From assembly GCA_035628035.1 (NCBI GenBank), contig DASPKS010000065.1, positions 1-23,084 on the forward strand: a stretch of 23,084 bases of DNA, given 5' to 3'. How positions within the stretch are numbered: the first letter of the stretch is position 1; each line of letters begins with the position of its first letter. The position numbers and the translations under genes were made by a program. Below, piece after piece: positions 16,182 through 23,084 of this stretch. The notes under the pieces are model-generated. The model was given only the letters and a program-made list of their open reading frames with translations. It was not told the DNA's origin and did not search any database. This DNA is from DASPKS01 sp035628035. GTDB lineage: Bacteria > Bacteroidota > Rhodothermia > Rhodothermales > Rubricoccaceae.

Positions 16182-16990
16182 TGGAACCGGACCTCGTGCT
16201 GGCCAAGCGCGCCGGGCGCGTGCTCACGCTCACGCTGAACCGGCCCGACAAGCGGAACGCGCTCTCAGCCGACCTCGTCGGCGCGCTCCAGGACGCGCTG
16301 GCCGAGGCCGCACGCGACGAGGCCCTCCGTGTGATCGTCCTCACGGGCGCTGGCTCCACGTTCTCAGCCGGGGCTGACCTCGCGGCGCTCCAGGCGCTCC
16401 AGACCGCCTCCGAGGAAGAGAACCTCGCCGACTCACGGCACCTCGCGGGGCTGTTCGAGGCCATCATACGCCACCCCAAGCCGATCATCGCGAAGGTGAA
16501 CGGGCACGCCATCGCCGGCGGGTGCGGACTCGCCGCCGCGTGCGACTTCGCGCTCGTTGCGGAGGGGGCCAAGCTCGGCTTCACCGAGACGCGGATCGGG
16601 TTCGTGCCGGCCATCGTGGCCGTATTCGTGCTCCGCAGGCTGGGCGAGGTTGCGGCACGCGACCTCCTCCTGCGCGGGCACCTCCTCCCGGCCGAGGAGG
16701 CGGCCCGTATCGGGCTCGTCACGCGGGCCGTCCTCCCACAGTACCTCGACGCCGAAGTGGACGCCCTCGCGCAGGAGCTGGCGGCGGAGACCAGCGGGAG
16801 CGCGGTGGCCCTCACGAAGCGGCTGCTGGCCGACGTGCCGGGGATGTCGCTCGCGGAGGCGCTCGACGTCGCTGCCCGTCTCAATGCCCAAGCCCGGTCC
16901 ACCAACGACTGCCGGGCGGGCGTCCGCGCCTTCCTGGAGAAGACGGCGCCGCCCTGGAAAGCGAAGGCGGAGGACGACGCGCGCGCGTAG
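16181..16990 (+). CDS. Enoyl-CoA hydratase/isomerase (crotonase) family protein
   Basis: 269 residues. The crotonase oxyanion-hole elements are FSAGADL (61-67) and AIAGGCGL (110-117). The string LGFTETRIGFVPAIV (132-146) resembles methylglutaconyl-CoA hydratase-type members (LiuC/AUH-like) more than classical FadB hydratases. By alignment to rat enoyl-CoA hydratase from memory, the Glu164 equivalent is present (Glu136), while the Glu144 position is Gly116. Hydratase activity is therefore not certain and isomerase or another acyl-CoA reaction is possible. The ATG overlaps the channel stop (TGATG), implying coupled translation. It ends in TAG inside a promoter-like element for purM. No other fatty-acid or leucine-degradation genes are nearby. 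Confidence 0.88.
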   Translation: MEPDLVLAKRAGRVLTLTLNRPDKRNALSADLVGALQDALAEAARDEALRVIVLTGAGSTFSAGADLAALQALQTASEEENLADSRHLAGLFEAIIRHPKPIIAKVNGHAIAGGCGLAAACDFALVAEGAKLGFTETRIGFVPAIVAVFVLRRLGEVAARDLLLRGHLLPAEEAARIGLVTRAVLPQYLDAEVDALAQELAAETSGSAVALTKRLLADVPGMSLAEALDVAARLNAQARSTNDCRAGVRAFLEKTAPPWKAKAEDDARA

Positions 16991-16995
16991 CTTGC
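16988..16995 (+). promoter_or_regulatory. TAGCTTGC promoter-like element before purM
   Basis: TAGCTTGC starts with the stop codon of the crotonase gene and lies 35 bp before the purM ATG, as at hpt. No -33 TTTG match is visible at 19-21 bases upstream. Confidence 0.45.
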
Positions 16996-17022
16996 CGCCG
17001 CCCCTCTCCACCACGCATCGCC

Positions 17023-18024
17023 ATGACCACCTACCGCGACGCCGGGGTTGACATCGAGGCCGGCGAGGAGGCCGTCCGCCGCATCAAGGGGATCGTCCGC
17101 GAGACGTTCACGCCGGGCGTGCTCGGCGACCTCGGCGCCTTCGGGGGGTTCTTCGCTCTCGACAAGAAGGCTTACCGCGCGCCCGTGCTCGTCTCCTCCA
17201 TCGACGGCGTGGGGACGAAGCTGAAGGTGGCCGTCCGTGTGGGGCGCCACGACACCATCGGGGAGGACCTCGTCAACCACTGCGTCAACGACATCGCCGT
17301 CTGCGGCGCGCGCCCGCTCTTCTTCCTCGACTACTTCGCCACGGGCACGTTGAAGCCGGCCATCGTCGAGGCCGTCGTGCGGGGGTTCGCGCGGGCGTGC
17401 AAGCGGAACGGGTGTGCCCTCATCGGCGGCGAGACCGCCGAGATGCCCGACCTCTACAAAGCCGGCGAGTACGACCTCGCCGGGTGCATCGTCGGCATCG
17501 TCGAGCGGGGCGACCTCGTGGACGGGTCGAAGATCGAGGCGGGCGACCTCCTCCTCGGCCTTCCCTCGACGGGCCTCCACACCAACGGCTACTCCCTCGC
17601 GCGGAAGGTGCTGTTCGACCGGTTCGTGGCGGGCGACACGCCCGAGCTGCTCGGCGGCGAGACGGTCGGCGAGGCGCTCCTCCGCGTCCACCGCTCCTAC
17701 CTCGACGCCATCCAGGCGCTCCTCGCCGAGGGCCTCGCGCACGGGTTCGCCCACATCACCGGCGGCGGGCTGGAAGGAAACACGCGCCGCATCATTCCTG
17801 AGCGCCTCCGCGCTGCGTTCGACTGGGACGCGTGGAGCCGCCCGCCGCTCTTTCGGCTCATCCAGGAGACGGGCAACGTGCCCGAGGAGGACATGCGGCG
17901 GACGTTCAACCTCGGCGTGGGGCTCGTGGCCGTCGTGCCCGAGAAGAAGCGGGCCCGCGCGCTTGCCATCCTCGGGGCGCTCGGCGAGCCCGCCTTCGTT
18001 GTCGGCCGCGTCGAAGCGGCCTGA
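17023..18024 (+). CDS. purM: Phosphoribosylformylglycinamidine cyclo-ligase (AIR synthetase)
   Basis: 333 residues, near the normal length for PurM. It closes FGAM to AIR with ATP, step five of purine synthesis, in the cytosol. DGVGTK (61-66), VNDI (88-91) and GGETAEMPD (135-143) are the hallmark ATP and substrate motifs. STGLHTNGYSLAR and HITGGGLEGNTRRI are conserved in the C-terminal half. The ATG at 17023 starts right at the family's first conserved residues (TYRDAGVDIEAG). No other de novo purine gene is in the window, so this purM lies apart from a pur operon; hpt (salvage) is 2 kb upstream. Confidence 0.96.
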   Translation: MTTYRDAGVDIEAGEEAVRRIKGIVRETFTPGVLGDLGAFGGFFALDKKAYRAPVLVSSIDGVGTKLKVAVRVGRHDTIGEDLVNHCVNDIAVCGARPLFFLDYFATGTLKPAIVEAVVRGFARACKRNGCALIGGETAEMPDLYKAGEYDLAGCIVGIVERGDLVDGSKIEAGDLLLGLPSTGLHTNGYSLARKVLFDRFVAGDTPELLGGETVGEALLRVHRSYLDAIQALLAEGLAHGFAHITGGGLEGNTRRIIPERLRAAFDWDAWSRPPLFRLIQETGNVPEEDMRRTFNLGVGLVAVVPEKKRARALAILGALGEPAFVVGRVEAA

Positions 18025-18034
18025 GTCTCCTCCA

Positions 18035-18063
18035 GCGCGCGGGAGCCCCGCAGCCCCGCGCGC
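18035..18063. terminator. GC-rich hairpin after purM, possible weak terminator
   Basis: A perfect 9-bp stem GCGCGCGGG (18035-18043) / CCCGCGCGC (18055-18063) with an 11-nt loop lies 10 bp after the purM stop. Only a mixed GTTCTGTTCC follows, not a T tract, so termination would be inefficient or factor-assisted. It may instead act in mRNA stability between purM and gpsA. Confidence 0.4.
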
Positions 18064-18093
18064 GTTCTGTTCCCCGAGCCGACCCTTCTTCCG

Positions 18094-19173
18094 ATGGAGC
18101 CCGACGCTGACGCCGCTGCTAATGGGTCGAACGGCGCTGATGGCGAGCGCATCGCCGTGCTAGGCGCGGGGAGCTGGGGCACTGCCCTCGCCTACAGCCT
18201 CGCCGCGCACGGCAGCCACCGCGTGAGCCTCTGGGCCCGCCGCCCCGACGCGGCCGAGGAGATCGCACGCACACGGCGGAATGCCCGCTACCTCCCCGAC
18301 GCGCACCTCCCCGCCCGCGTGGCCGTGACGGCCGACCTCACCGCCGCCGTCGCCGGGGCGTGGCTGTGGGTGTTCGCCGTGCCGAGCCAGAACGTCCGCG
18401 ATGTGGGGCGCATCGTGGCAGAGTGGGCCGGACCGGGCCGCCCCGCCTGCGTCGTCTCCGTTGCCAAGGGGATCGAGAACGAGACGCTCGCCACGACGAC
18501 GGAGGTGCTGCGCGAGGCGCTCCCCGCCGTGCCACCCGAAAGCATCGGCGTGCTCTATGGGCCGAGCCATGCCGAGGAGGTCGCCGCCGGGCTCCCTACC
18601 TCGGTGGTCGTCTCGATCCCCGACCTCGCGTGCGCCGAGCGCGTGCAGGAGGCGTTCATGACGAACGCCCTCCGCGTGTACGTCAACACCGACCTCATCG
18701 GCGTCGAGATCGCCGGCTCGGTCAAGAACGTGATGGCCCTCGCGGCCGGGATGGGCGATGGGCTCGGGCTCGGCGACAACAGCAAGGCCGCGCTCGTCAC
18801 GCGCGGGCTCGCCGAGGTCAAGCGGCTCGGCCTCGCGATGGGGGCGCAGCCGGAGACGTTCGCCGGGCTCGCCGGGCTCGGCGACCTCGTCGTGACGTGC
18901 TTCTCGCGCCACAGCCGGAACCGCCTCCTCGGCGAGAAGATCGGCGCCGGGAAAACGCTCGCCGAAGCCGAGGCCGAGATGACGATGGTGGCCGAGGGCG
19001 TGCGTACGACGGTCTCCACGCGCGCCCTCGCCCGCCGCTACGGCGTCGAGATGCCGATCACCGAGATGGTCCACGCCATCCTCTTCGACGGGATGCGCCC
19101 CGAAGCGGCCGTCGCCGAGCTGATGGCGCGCGACCGGAAGGCCGAGGACGCCGCGTCCTACGCCCGCGCCTGA
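18094..19173 (+). CDS. gpsA: Glycerol-3-phosphate dehydrogenase [NAD(P)+]
   Basis: 359 residues. It reduces dihydroxyacetone phosphate to sn-glycerol-3-phosphate, the backbone for phospholipids. The Rossmann motif GAGSWGTA begins at residue 24. VSVAKGIENET and YGPSHAEEVAAGLPT are typical. The catalytic Lys lies in EIAGSVKNVMALAAG, followed by GDNSKAALVTRGLAE. The first ~18 residues before ERIAVLGAG are an extra Ala/Asn-rich tail; no internal start fits better, and the ATG has the pyrimidine-CCG leader shared with other genes here. It feeds the same pathway as cdsA in this window. There is no clear TAnnTT element 30-35 bp upstream. Confidence 0.96.
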   Translation: MEPDADAAANGSNGADGERIAVLGAGSWGTALAYSLAAHGSHRVSLWARRPDAAEEIARTRRNARYLPDAHLPARVAVTADLTAAVAGAWLWVFAVPSQNVRDVGRIVAEWAGPGRPACVVSVAKGIENETLATTTEVLREALPAVPPESIGVLYGPSHAEEVAAGLPTSVVVSIPDLACAERVQEAFMTNALRVYVNTDLIGVEIAGSVKNVMALAAGMGDGLGLGDNSKAALVTRGLAEVKRLGLAMGAQPETFAGLAGLGDLVVTCFSRHSRNRLLGEKIGAGKTLAEAEAEMTMVAEGVRTTVSTRALARRYGVEMPITEMVHAILFDGMRPEAAVAELMARDRKAEDAASYARA

Positions 19174-19203
19174 TTCCTCCTTCCAGCCCCGCCGCTTCTT
19201 CCG

Positions 19204-19857
19204 ATGGACGCCGACGACCTCCGGCGGCTCGTCGCCCTCGGCGAAGGCCCGCATCTCGAGTTCAAGTACCGCGTTCCGCGTCCGGACCGGATCGCCCGCG
19301 AGGTCATCGCGCTCGCGAACACAGGCGGGGGGACGGTCCTCATCGGGGTGGGCGACGACGGCGAGCTCGTCGGGGTGAAGGATGCGGAGGAGGAGCAGTT
19401 CGCCCTCGAAGAGGCCCTGCGGACCTTCTGCGAGCCGTCGCTCGACGTGGGCATCCACGGCGTGCGCGTGTCCCGTCGCCGCGAGGTGCTCGTCGTAAAC
19501 GTCCCCGCGAGCCCCGAGCGCCCCCATTTCCTCGTCGAGGTGAATGGCGAGGCCCCGGGGCGGCGGACGGCCTTCGTCCGCGTGGGCGACCAGAGCGTCG
19601 AGGCCAGCCGCGAGGCGGTCTCGCTGATGAAGGCGAAGGCCCGAGGGGAGGGGGCGCGGTTCACGTTCGGCGAGTCCGAGCAGCGGCTGATGCGGTACCT
19701 CGAGCAGTATGAGCGGGTGACCGTGCGGGAGTACGCACGGCTGGCCGGACTCCCGCTGTGGAAGGCGTCGAAGACGCTCGTACAGCTGGCCCGCGCGGGG
19801 GTGCTCCGGCACCACGCCGCCCCCGGCGAGGACCACTTCACGATGGCCCTCCCGTAG
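19204..19857 (+). CDS. AlbA_2/Schlafen-type putative DNA- or ATP-binding protein
   Basis: 217 residues. The N-terminal ~130 residues match the AlbA_2 (Schlafen AAA_4-like) domain: GEGPHLEFKYR near 13-23, then ALANTGGGTVLIGVGDDGELVG near 36-58. The C-terminal ~60 residues (LMRYLEQYERVTVREYARL, then GLPLWKASKTLVQLARAGVL) look like a winged helix-turn-helix. Such proteins are often annotated as transcriptional regulators or ATP-binding proteins; in most the activity is unproven. The pyrimidine leader TTCTTCCG precedes the ATG. It lies between gpsA (31 bp upstream) and the topoisomerase gene (110 bp downstream). Confidence 0.8.
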   Translation: MDADDLRRLVALGEGPHLEFKYRVPRPDRIAREVIALANTGGGTVLIGVGDDGELVGVKDAEEEQFALEEALRTFCEPSLDVGIHGVRVSRRREVLVVNVPASPERPHFLVEVNGEAPGRRTAFVRVGDQSVEASREAVSLMKAKARGEGARFTFGESEQRLMRYLEQYERVTVREYARLAGLPLWKASKTLVQLARAGVLRHHAAPGEDHFTMALP

Positions 19858-19967
19858 GGGAGGGGGTGTTATTGCAAAGCAAAAAGAGAGTGACGCCGGA
19901 TGACACCGGCGGCACCGTATGTTTCGGAAAGGACGGAGGGGCCGCTGGCACGGCCCGTTATTGGAAG
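19858..19967 (+). promoter_or_regulatory. Upstream region of the topoisomerase gene, with hairpin and possible promoter
   Basis: This 110-bp gap includes an unusually AT-rich patch (19868-19890). A 6-bp CGCCGG/CCGGCG hairpin follows (19894-19899 with 19906-19911). TATGTTTC at 19918-19925 fits TAnnTTTG-type -7 elements and lies 50 bp before the ATG, but I see no -33 partner. An open frame runs through this gap upstream of the ATG at 19968, but its residues do not match the family. Confidence 0.4.
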
Positions 19968-22304
19968 ATGCAAACACAGATCATCCCCCTCCACGAGACC
20001 GCCCGCGAGCGCTACCTCACCTACGCGCTCTCGGTCATCACCAGCCGCGCGCTCCCCGACATCCGCGACGGCCTCAAGCCGGTCCAGCGGCGGATCCTCT
20101 ACGCGATGGCGGTGAACCTCCGGCTGCTCCCGGACGCCCGCCCCCGCAAGAGCGCCACCGTCGTCGGCGAGGTGATGGGGAAGTACCACCCCCACGGCGA
20201 CAGCGCCATCTACGAGGCGATGGCGCGCATGGCGCAGGACTTCTCGCTCCGCGCCCCCCTCGTGGACGGCCATGGCAACTTCGGCTCGCTCGACGGCGAC
20301 AATCCCGCCGCGATGCGCTACACCGAGGCGCGGCTGACCGCTCTCGGCGCCTCGTTCCTCGACGAGATCCGGAAGGACACCGTTCCCTTCCGGCCGAACT
20401 ACGACGGCTCGCTCTTCGAGCCGGTCGTGCTGCCGTCGCAGTTCCCCAACCTCCTCGTGAATGGGGCGAGCGGGATCGCCGTCGGGATGGCGACGAACAT
20501 CCCCCCCCACAACCTCGGGGAGGTCCTCGACGCGGCGATCCACCTCATCGGCAGCCCCAACGCGCGCCTCGACACGCTCATGCGGTCGGTGCAGGGGCCG
20601 GACTTCCCCACGGGCGGGCGCATCCTCAACACGGAGGACGAGCTGCGCGAGATCTACGCGACGGGGGAGGGGCCCATCGACCTTCGTGGCGAGTACAAGA
20701 CGGAGGGGCGCGGGAAGACGCACATCGTCATCACGAGCATCCCCTACGGCGTCGCCAAAGCCGACCTCGTCGAGAAGATCGCCGAGCACATCCGTGAGGG
20801 CCGCGTGCCCCAGCTCGTCGACATCCGGGACGAGTCGACCGCCCAGGTGCGGATCGTGCTGGAGCTGCGGCGCGGGGCGAGCGCCGAGGCCGCGATGGCG
20901 TACCTCTTCAAGCACACCCCCCTCCAGACCCGCTTCCACGTCAACCTCACCTGCCTCGTCCCGACGGAGAACCCGGAGGTGGCCGCGCCGCAGCGCGTGG
21001 GGCTGCGCGAGGCGCTCCAGGCGTTCCTCGACTTCCGGATGGAGACGGTCACGCGCCGCCTCCGCCACGAGCTGGAGGGGCTCGAGAAGCGGATCCACAT
21101 CCTCAAGGGCTTCGCCAAGATCTTCAACGCGCTCGACGAGGCCATCAAGATCATCCGCGCCTCGAAGGACAAGGTGGACGCGAACCAGCGCCTCCGCCAC
21201 CGCTTCGGCCTCGATGACATCCAGGCCGACGCCGTCCTCGAGACGAAGCTCTACCGGCTGGCCCGGCTGGAGATCGACGCCATCCTCCAGGAGCTCGCCG
21301 AGAAGGAGGCCAAGGCGAAGGAGCTCCGCCGCCTCCTCGGCGACGAGAAGCTCCGCTGGGACCTCATCAAGGCTGAGCTCCGCGACCTCAAGAAGCAGTT
21401 CGCCGACGAGCGGCGCACCGCCATCGCCGGCCCCGACGAGAAGCACGAGTACTCCGCCGAGGACTACATCATCGAGGAGGATATGTACGTCATCGTCACC
21501 CGCGACGGGTGGGTGAAACGGCAGCGGACGTACACCGAGCTCGGGGCCATCCGCGTCCGCGACGGCGACGAGGTGGGGTGGGCGCTGGCGGCGTCCACGC
21601 GCGCCACGGTGGTCTTCTTCACGAGCGCGGGCAAGGCGTACACCGCGCGGGTGGACGCGCTCCCGCAGACGACCGGCCACGGCGACCCCATCCAGAAGCT
21701 GTTCGACTTCGGCGACAAGGAGCACGTCGTCGGCGTGATCTCGCTCGACGAGCGCGTGCTGCCCGAGCCGCTCCCGCTGGCCGACGTGACCGACCTCTTC
21801 TCCGGCGACGGCGCGCCGCCGGCCGACACCGAGGCCCTCATCGGGCCGTACGTGCTGGCCGTTACCTCCGATGGGATGGGGGTGCGGATCCCGCTGGCCG
21901 GGTACGCCGAGCCGTCGAATAAGAACGGGCGGACGTACCTGCGGCTCGGCGCGGCCGCGGCGGTCGTCGGCGCGGCGCTCTCGGTGGGCGACGAGAACGT
22001 GTGCCTCGCCACGAAGGAGGGCCGCGCGCTGATCTTCCCCGCCTGGCAGATTCCCGTCTTCCGGGGCGCCGCGAAGGGCGTCATCGCGATGCGACTCCAG
22101 GGGAAGGACGACCGCGTCCTCGGCGTGGCCGTCTCCGACGCCGCCCGCGACGGGCTCGCCGTGGAGACGAACCGCGGCCGGACGGAGGTGGTGCGCCCGA
22201 CGAAGTTCGAGATCGCCAACCGGGGCGGGAAGGGACGCGTGGTGATCTCGCGCGGGGAGCTCCGCCGCGTGACCCCGCCGCCCGTCGAAATCCATCTCGG
22301 CTAA
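19968..22304 (+). CDS. parC: Type IIA DNA topoisomerase subunit A (ParC/GyrA family)
   Basis: 778 residues from ATG 19968, where the family sequence begins (RERYLTYALSVITSRALPDI). This subunit cuts and rejoins both DNA strands with a ParE/GyrB partner. The catalytic tyrosine is Tyr118 (AAMRYTEARL). The quinolone-contact region HPHGDSAIYE has Ser79. NLLVNGASGIAVGMATNIPPHNL is the usual core string. A coiled-coil region with KIIRASKDKVDANQ follows near 395-410. The C-terminal ~270 residues form a beta-pinwheel (YVIVTRDGWVKRQ, VVFFTSAGKAYTARV). No QRRGGKG box is at its start; NRGGKG appears at 751-756, near the end. That and the sequence favour a topoisomerase IV-like or gyrase paralogue over main GyrA, so the symbol is tentative. 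No B subunit gene lies in the window. Confidence 0.93.
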   Translation: MQTQIIPLHETARERYLTYALSVITSRALPDIRDGLKPVQRRILYAMAVNLRLLPDARPRKSATVVGEVMGKYHPHGDSAIYEAMARMAQDFSLRAPLVDGHGNFGSLDGDNPAAMRYTEARLTALGASFLDEIRKDTVPFRPNYDGSLFEPVVLPSQFPNLLVNGASGIAVGMATNIPPHNLGEVLDAAIHLIGSPNARLDTLMRSVQGPDFPTGGRILNTEDELREIYATGEGPIDLRGEYKTEGRGKTHIVITSIPYGVAKADLVEKIAEHIREGRVPQLVDIRDESTAQVRIVLELRRGASAEAAMAYLFKHTPLQTRFHVNLTCLVPTENPEVAAPQRVGLREALQAFLDFRMETVTRRLRHELEGLEKRIHILKGFAKIFNALDEAIKIIRASKDKVDANQRLRHRFGLDDIQADAVLETKLYRLARLEIDAILQELAEKEAKAKELRRLLGDEKLRWDLIKAELRDLKKQFADERRTAIAGPDEKHEYSAEDYIIEEDMYVIVTRDGWVKRQRTYTELGAIRVRDGDEVGWALAASTRATVVFFTSAGKAYTARVDALPQTTGHGDPIQKLFDFGDKEHVVGVISLDERVLPEPLPLADVTDLFSGDGAPPADTEALIGPYVLAVTSDGMGVRIPLAGYAEPSNKNGRTYLRLGAAAAVVGAALSVGDENVCLATKEGRALIFPAWQIPVFRGAAKGVIAMRLQGKDDRVLGVAVSDAARDGLAVETNRGRTEVVRPTKFEIANRGGKGRVVISRGELRRVTPPPVEIHLG

Positions 22305-22376
22305 GCCGAGCAAAGACAGGGAACCTGCAGCGCGGTGGGGGGCTCCAAACGGCCCCTCTGACCGTTGCCCCTCTCG

Positions 22377-22754
22377 ATGCGCTGGCCCCTGAGCCGGCTC
22401 GGCGCGCTTTCCCTCGGCCTCGCGCTTCTTTGCAGCGCGCCGGCCGCCGCCCAGCCTGCCGATTCCCTCCGCGGGTTCCTCCCCACGCTCTCGGTGGGCG
22501 GGCAGGTCCGCATGCGCTCGCTGCACGTCCGCGAGCCCGGCACGGTGCGGGTGCGCCTCTGGGGGGTGGACACCCTCCGCGTGGTCGAGCGGGAGGGGCT
22601 GCCCGAGCGGACCCAGGCTGGCGCGCGCTACGAAAACGTCCGCGTCCGCTTCCACTACGCGGTATCGCCGGCGGTAGCCGATGCCCTCCGCGGAGCGCTG
22701 GCGCTCCCGGCCCCGACCGACTCCACCTCCAGCGGGCGGCCCCCCGACGACTAG
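22377..22754 (+). CDS. Small secreted protein of unknown function
   Basis: 125 residues from the ATG at 22377, which directly begins a signal peptide (MRWPLSRLGALSLGLALLCS, cleavage near APAAAQ). A TTG at 22365 would add only four residues. The mature part is rich in Arg and Val and looks beta-stranded (GGQVRMRSLHVREPGTVRV, then ENVRVRFHYAVS), ending in a Pro/Ser/Thr/Asp tail. I do not recognise the family. Its codon use is as GC-rich as the neighbours and its frame stays open without conflict. The next small secreted gene starts 2 bp after its stop, so the two probably form an operon. Confidence 0.65.
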   Translation: MRWPLSRLGALSLGLALLCSAPAAAQPADSLRGFLPTLSVGGQVRMRSLHVREPGTVRVRLWGVDTLRVVEREGLPERTQAGARYENVRVRFHYAVSPAVADALRGALALPAPTDSTSSGRPPDD

Positions 22755-22756
22755 CC

Positions 22757-23065
22757 ATGCGAACCGCGCTGCCCTTCTTGCTCCTTTCCGGCGCCCTGCT
22801 GGCCCCGGCCCGCGCCCAGCCCGGCGCGCAGATCGACACGACCTGGGTGCTCGACGGCCGGGACGTCCACGTCGAGCAGGCCTTCTACCGCGCGGGCGTA
22901 ACCCTCGACCTGGCGACCGATACGACCCGGGGGCTGGCGGTTAGAGCCGGTGTGGAGGTCGTCGCACACCACCTCACCCTCGACGTACGCGGCGCGCGGG
23001 GACGGGTCACGTTCCGAGCCGACCCGTCCCGGTTCCGCGCGCTCGGCCTTCGCCCCAGCGACTGA
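22757..23065 (+). CDS. Small secreted protein of unknown function
   Basis: 102 residues with a signal peptide (MRTALPFLLLSGALLAPARAQ). The mature ~80 residues appear all-beta (TTWVLDGRDVHVEQAFYRAG, HHLTLDVRGARGRVTF) with no cysteines and no motif I know. It starts 2 bp after the preceding small secreted gene and ends 19 bp before the window edge. The pair may be periplasmic or outer-membrane-associated. Function unknown. Confidence 0.65.
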   Translation: MRTALPFLLLSGALLAPARAQPGAQIDTTWVLDGRDVHVEQAFYRAGVTLDLATDTTRGLAVRAGVEVVAHHLTLDVRGARGRVTFRADPSRFRALGLRPSD

Positions 23066-23084
23066 CGGTTCCCCCTCTGCTCAC

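Noticed and set aside
19758..19967. N-terminal extension of the topoisomerase into the preceding gene
   Set aside because: The extension overlaps the AlbA_2 gene and has no similarity to the family, whose conserved sequence begins right after the ATG at 19968.
22337..22361. Terminator after the topoisomerase gene (GGGGC/GCCCC)
   Set aside because: Only a 5-bp stem with no following T tract; too weak to call.
19869..22655. A very long open frame on the minus strand opposite the topoisomerase gene
   Set aside because: Such antisense frames follow from extreme GC bias at third codon positions. The sense strand encodes a clear topoisomerase and the antisense product is a low-complexity Val/Glu/Arg string without motifs.

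Overview
This is a gene-dense, very GC-rich bacterial chromosome segment. Several traits point to the Rhodothermota/Bacteroidota side, probably a Rhodothermales or Rubricoccaceae-like marine or halophilic bacterium. One secreted protein ends in a T9SS type A sorting domain. Promoters resemble the Bacteroidota TTTG-N19-TAnnTTnn type. Start codons almost never have a Shine-Dalgarno sequence. The species assignment is inference; I ran no search.

Layout: (1) 1-5078, plus strand: the end of a probable outer-membrane beta-barrel gene, a DUF5683-like envelope protein, a DUF92 membrane protein, a secreted TPR protein, and a secreted zinc metalloprotease closed by a strong intrinsic terminator. (2) 5156-7280, minus strand: a secreted beta-lactamase-fold serine hydrolase and a tRNA-Arg(CCG) with its own promoter and terminator. 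(3) 7403-16990, plus strand, tightly packed: DUF512 protein, CPBP membrane protease, DUF2007 protein, cdsA, mutL, tilS, hpt, a voltage-gated K+ channel and a crotonase-family enzyme. (4) 17023-22304, plus strand: purM, gpsA, an AlbA_2/Schlafen-type protein and a type IIA topoisomerase A subunit. (5) 22377-23065: two small secreted proteins of unknown function.

The genes are mostly housekeeping: phospholipid synthesis (cdsA, gpsA), purine synthesis and salvage (purM, hpt), tRNA decoding (tilS, tRNA-Arg), DNA maintenance (mutL, topoisomerase) and envelope or secreted proteins. No stretch longer than 300 bases lacks a gene; the largest gaps are about 122 bp (7281-7402) and 110 bp (19858-19967). 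I see no CRISPR array, insertion sequence, prophage or recognisable defence island.

The most interesting signals are these: a recurrent TAGCTT promoter-like element 30-35 bp before start codons, twice using the upstream gene's TAG stop as its TA; a MutL that lacks the usual metal ligands of the endonuclease site; and a T9SS-exported metalloprotease whose third zinc ligand appears to be displaced by about 100 residues, as in leishmanolysins.
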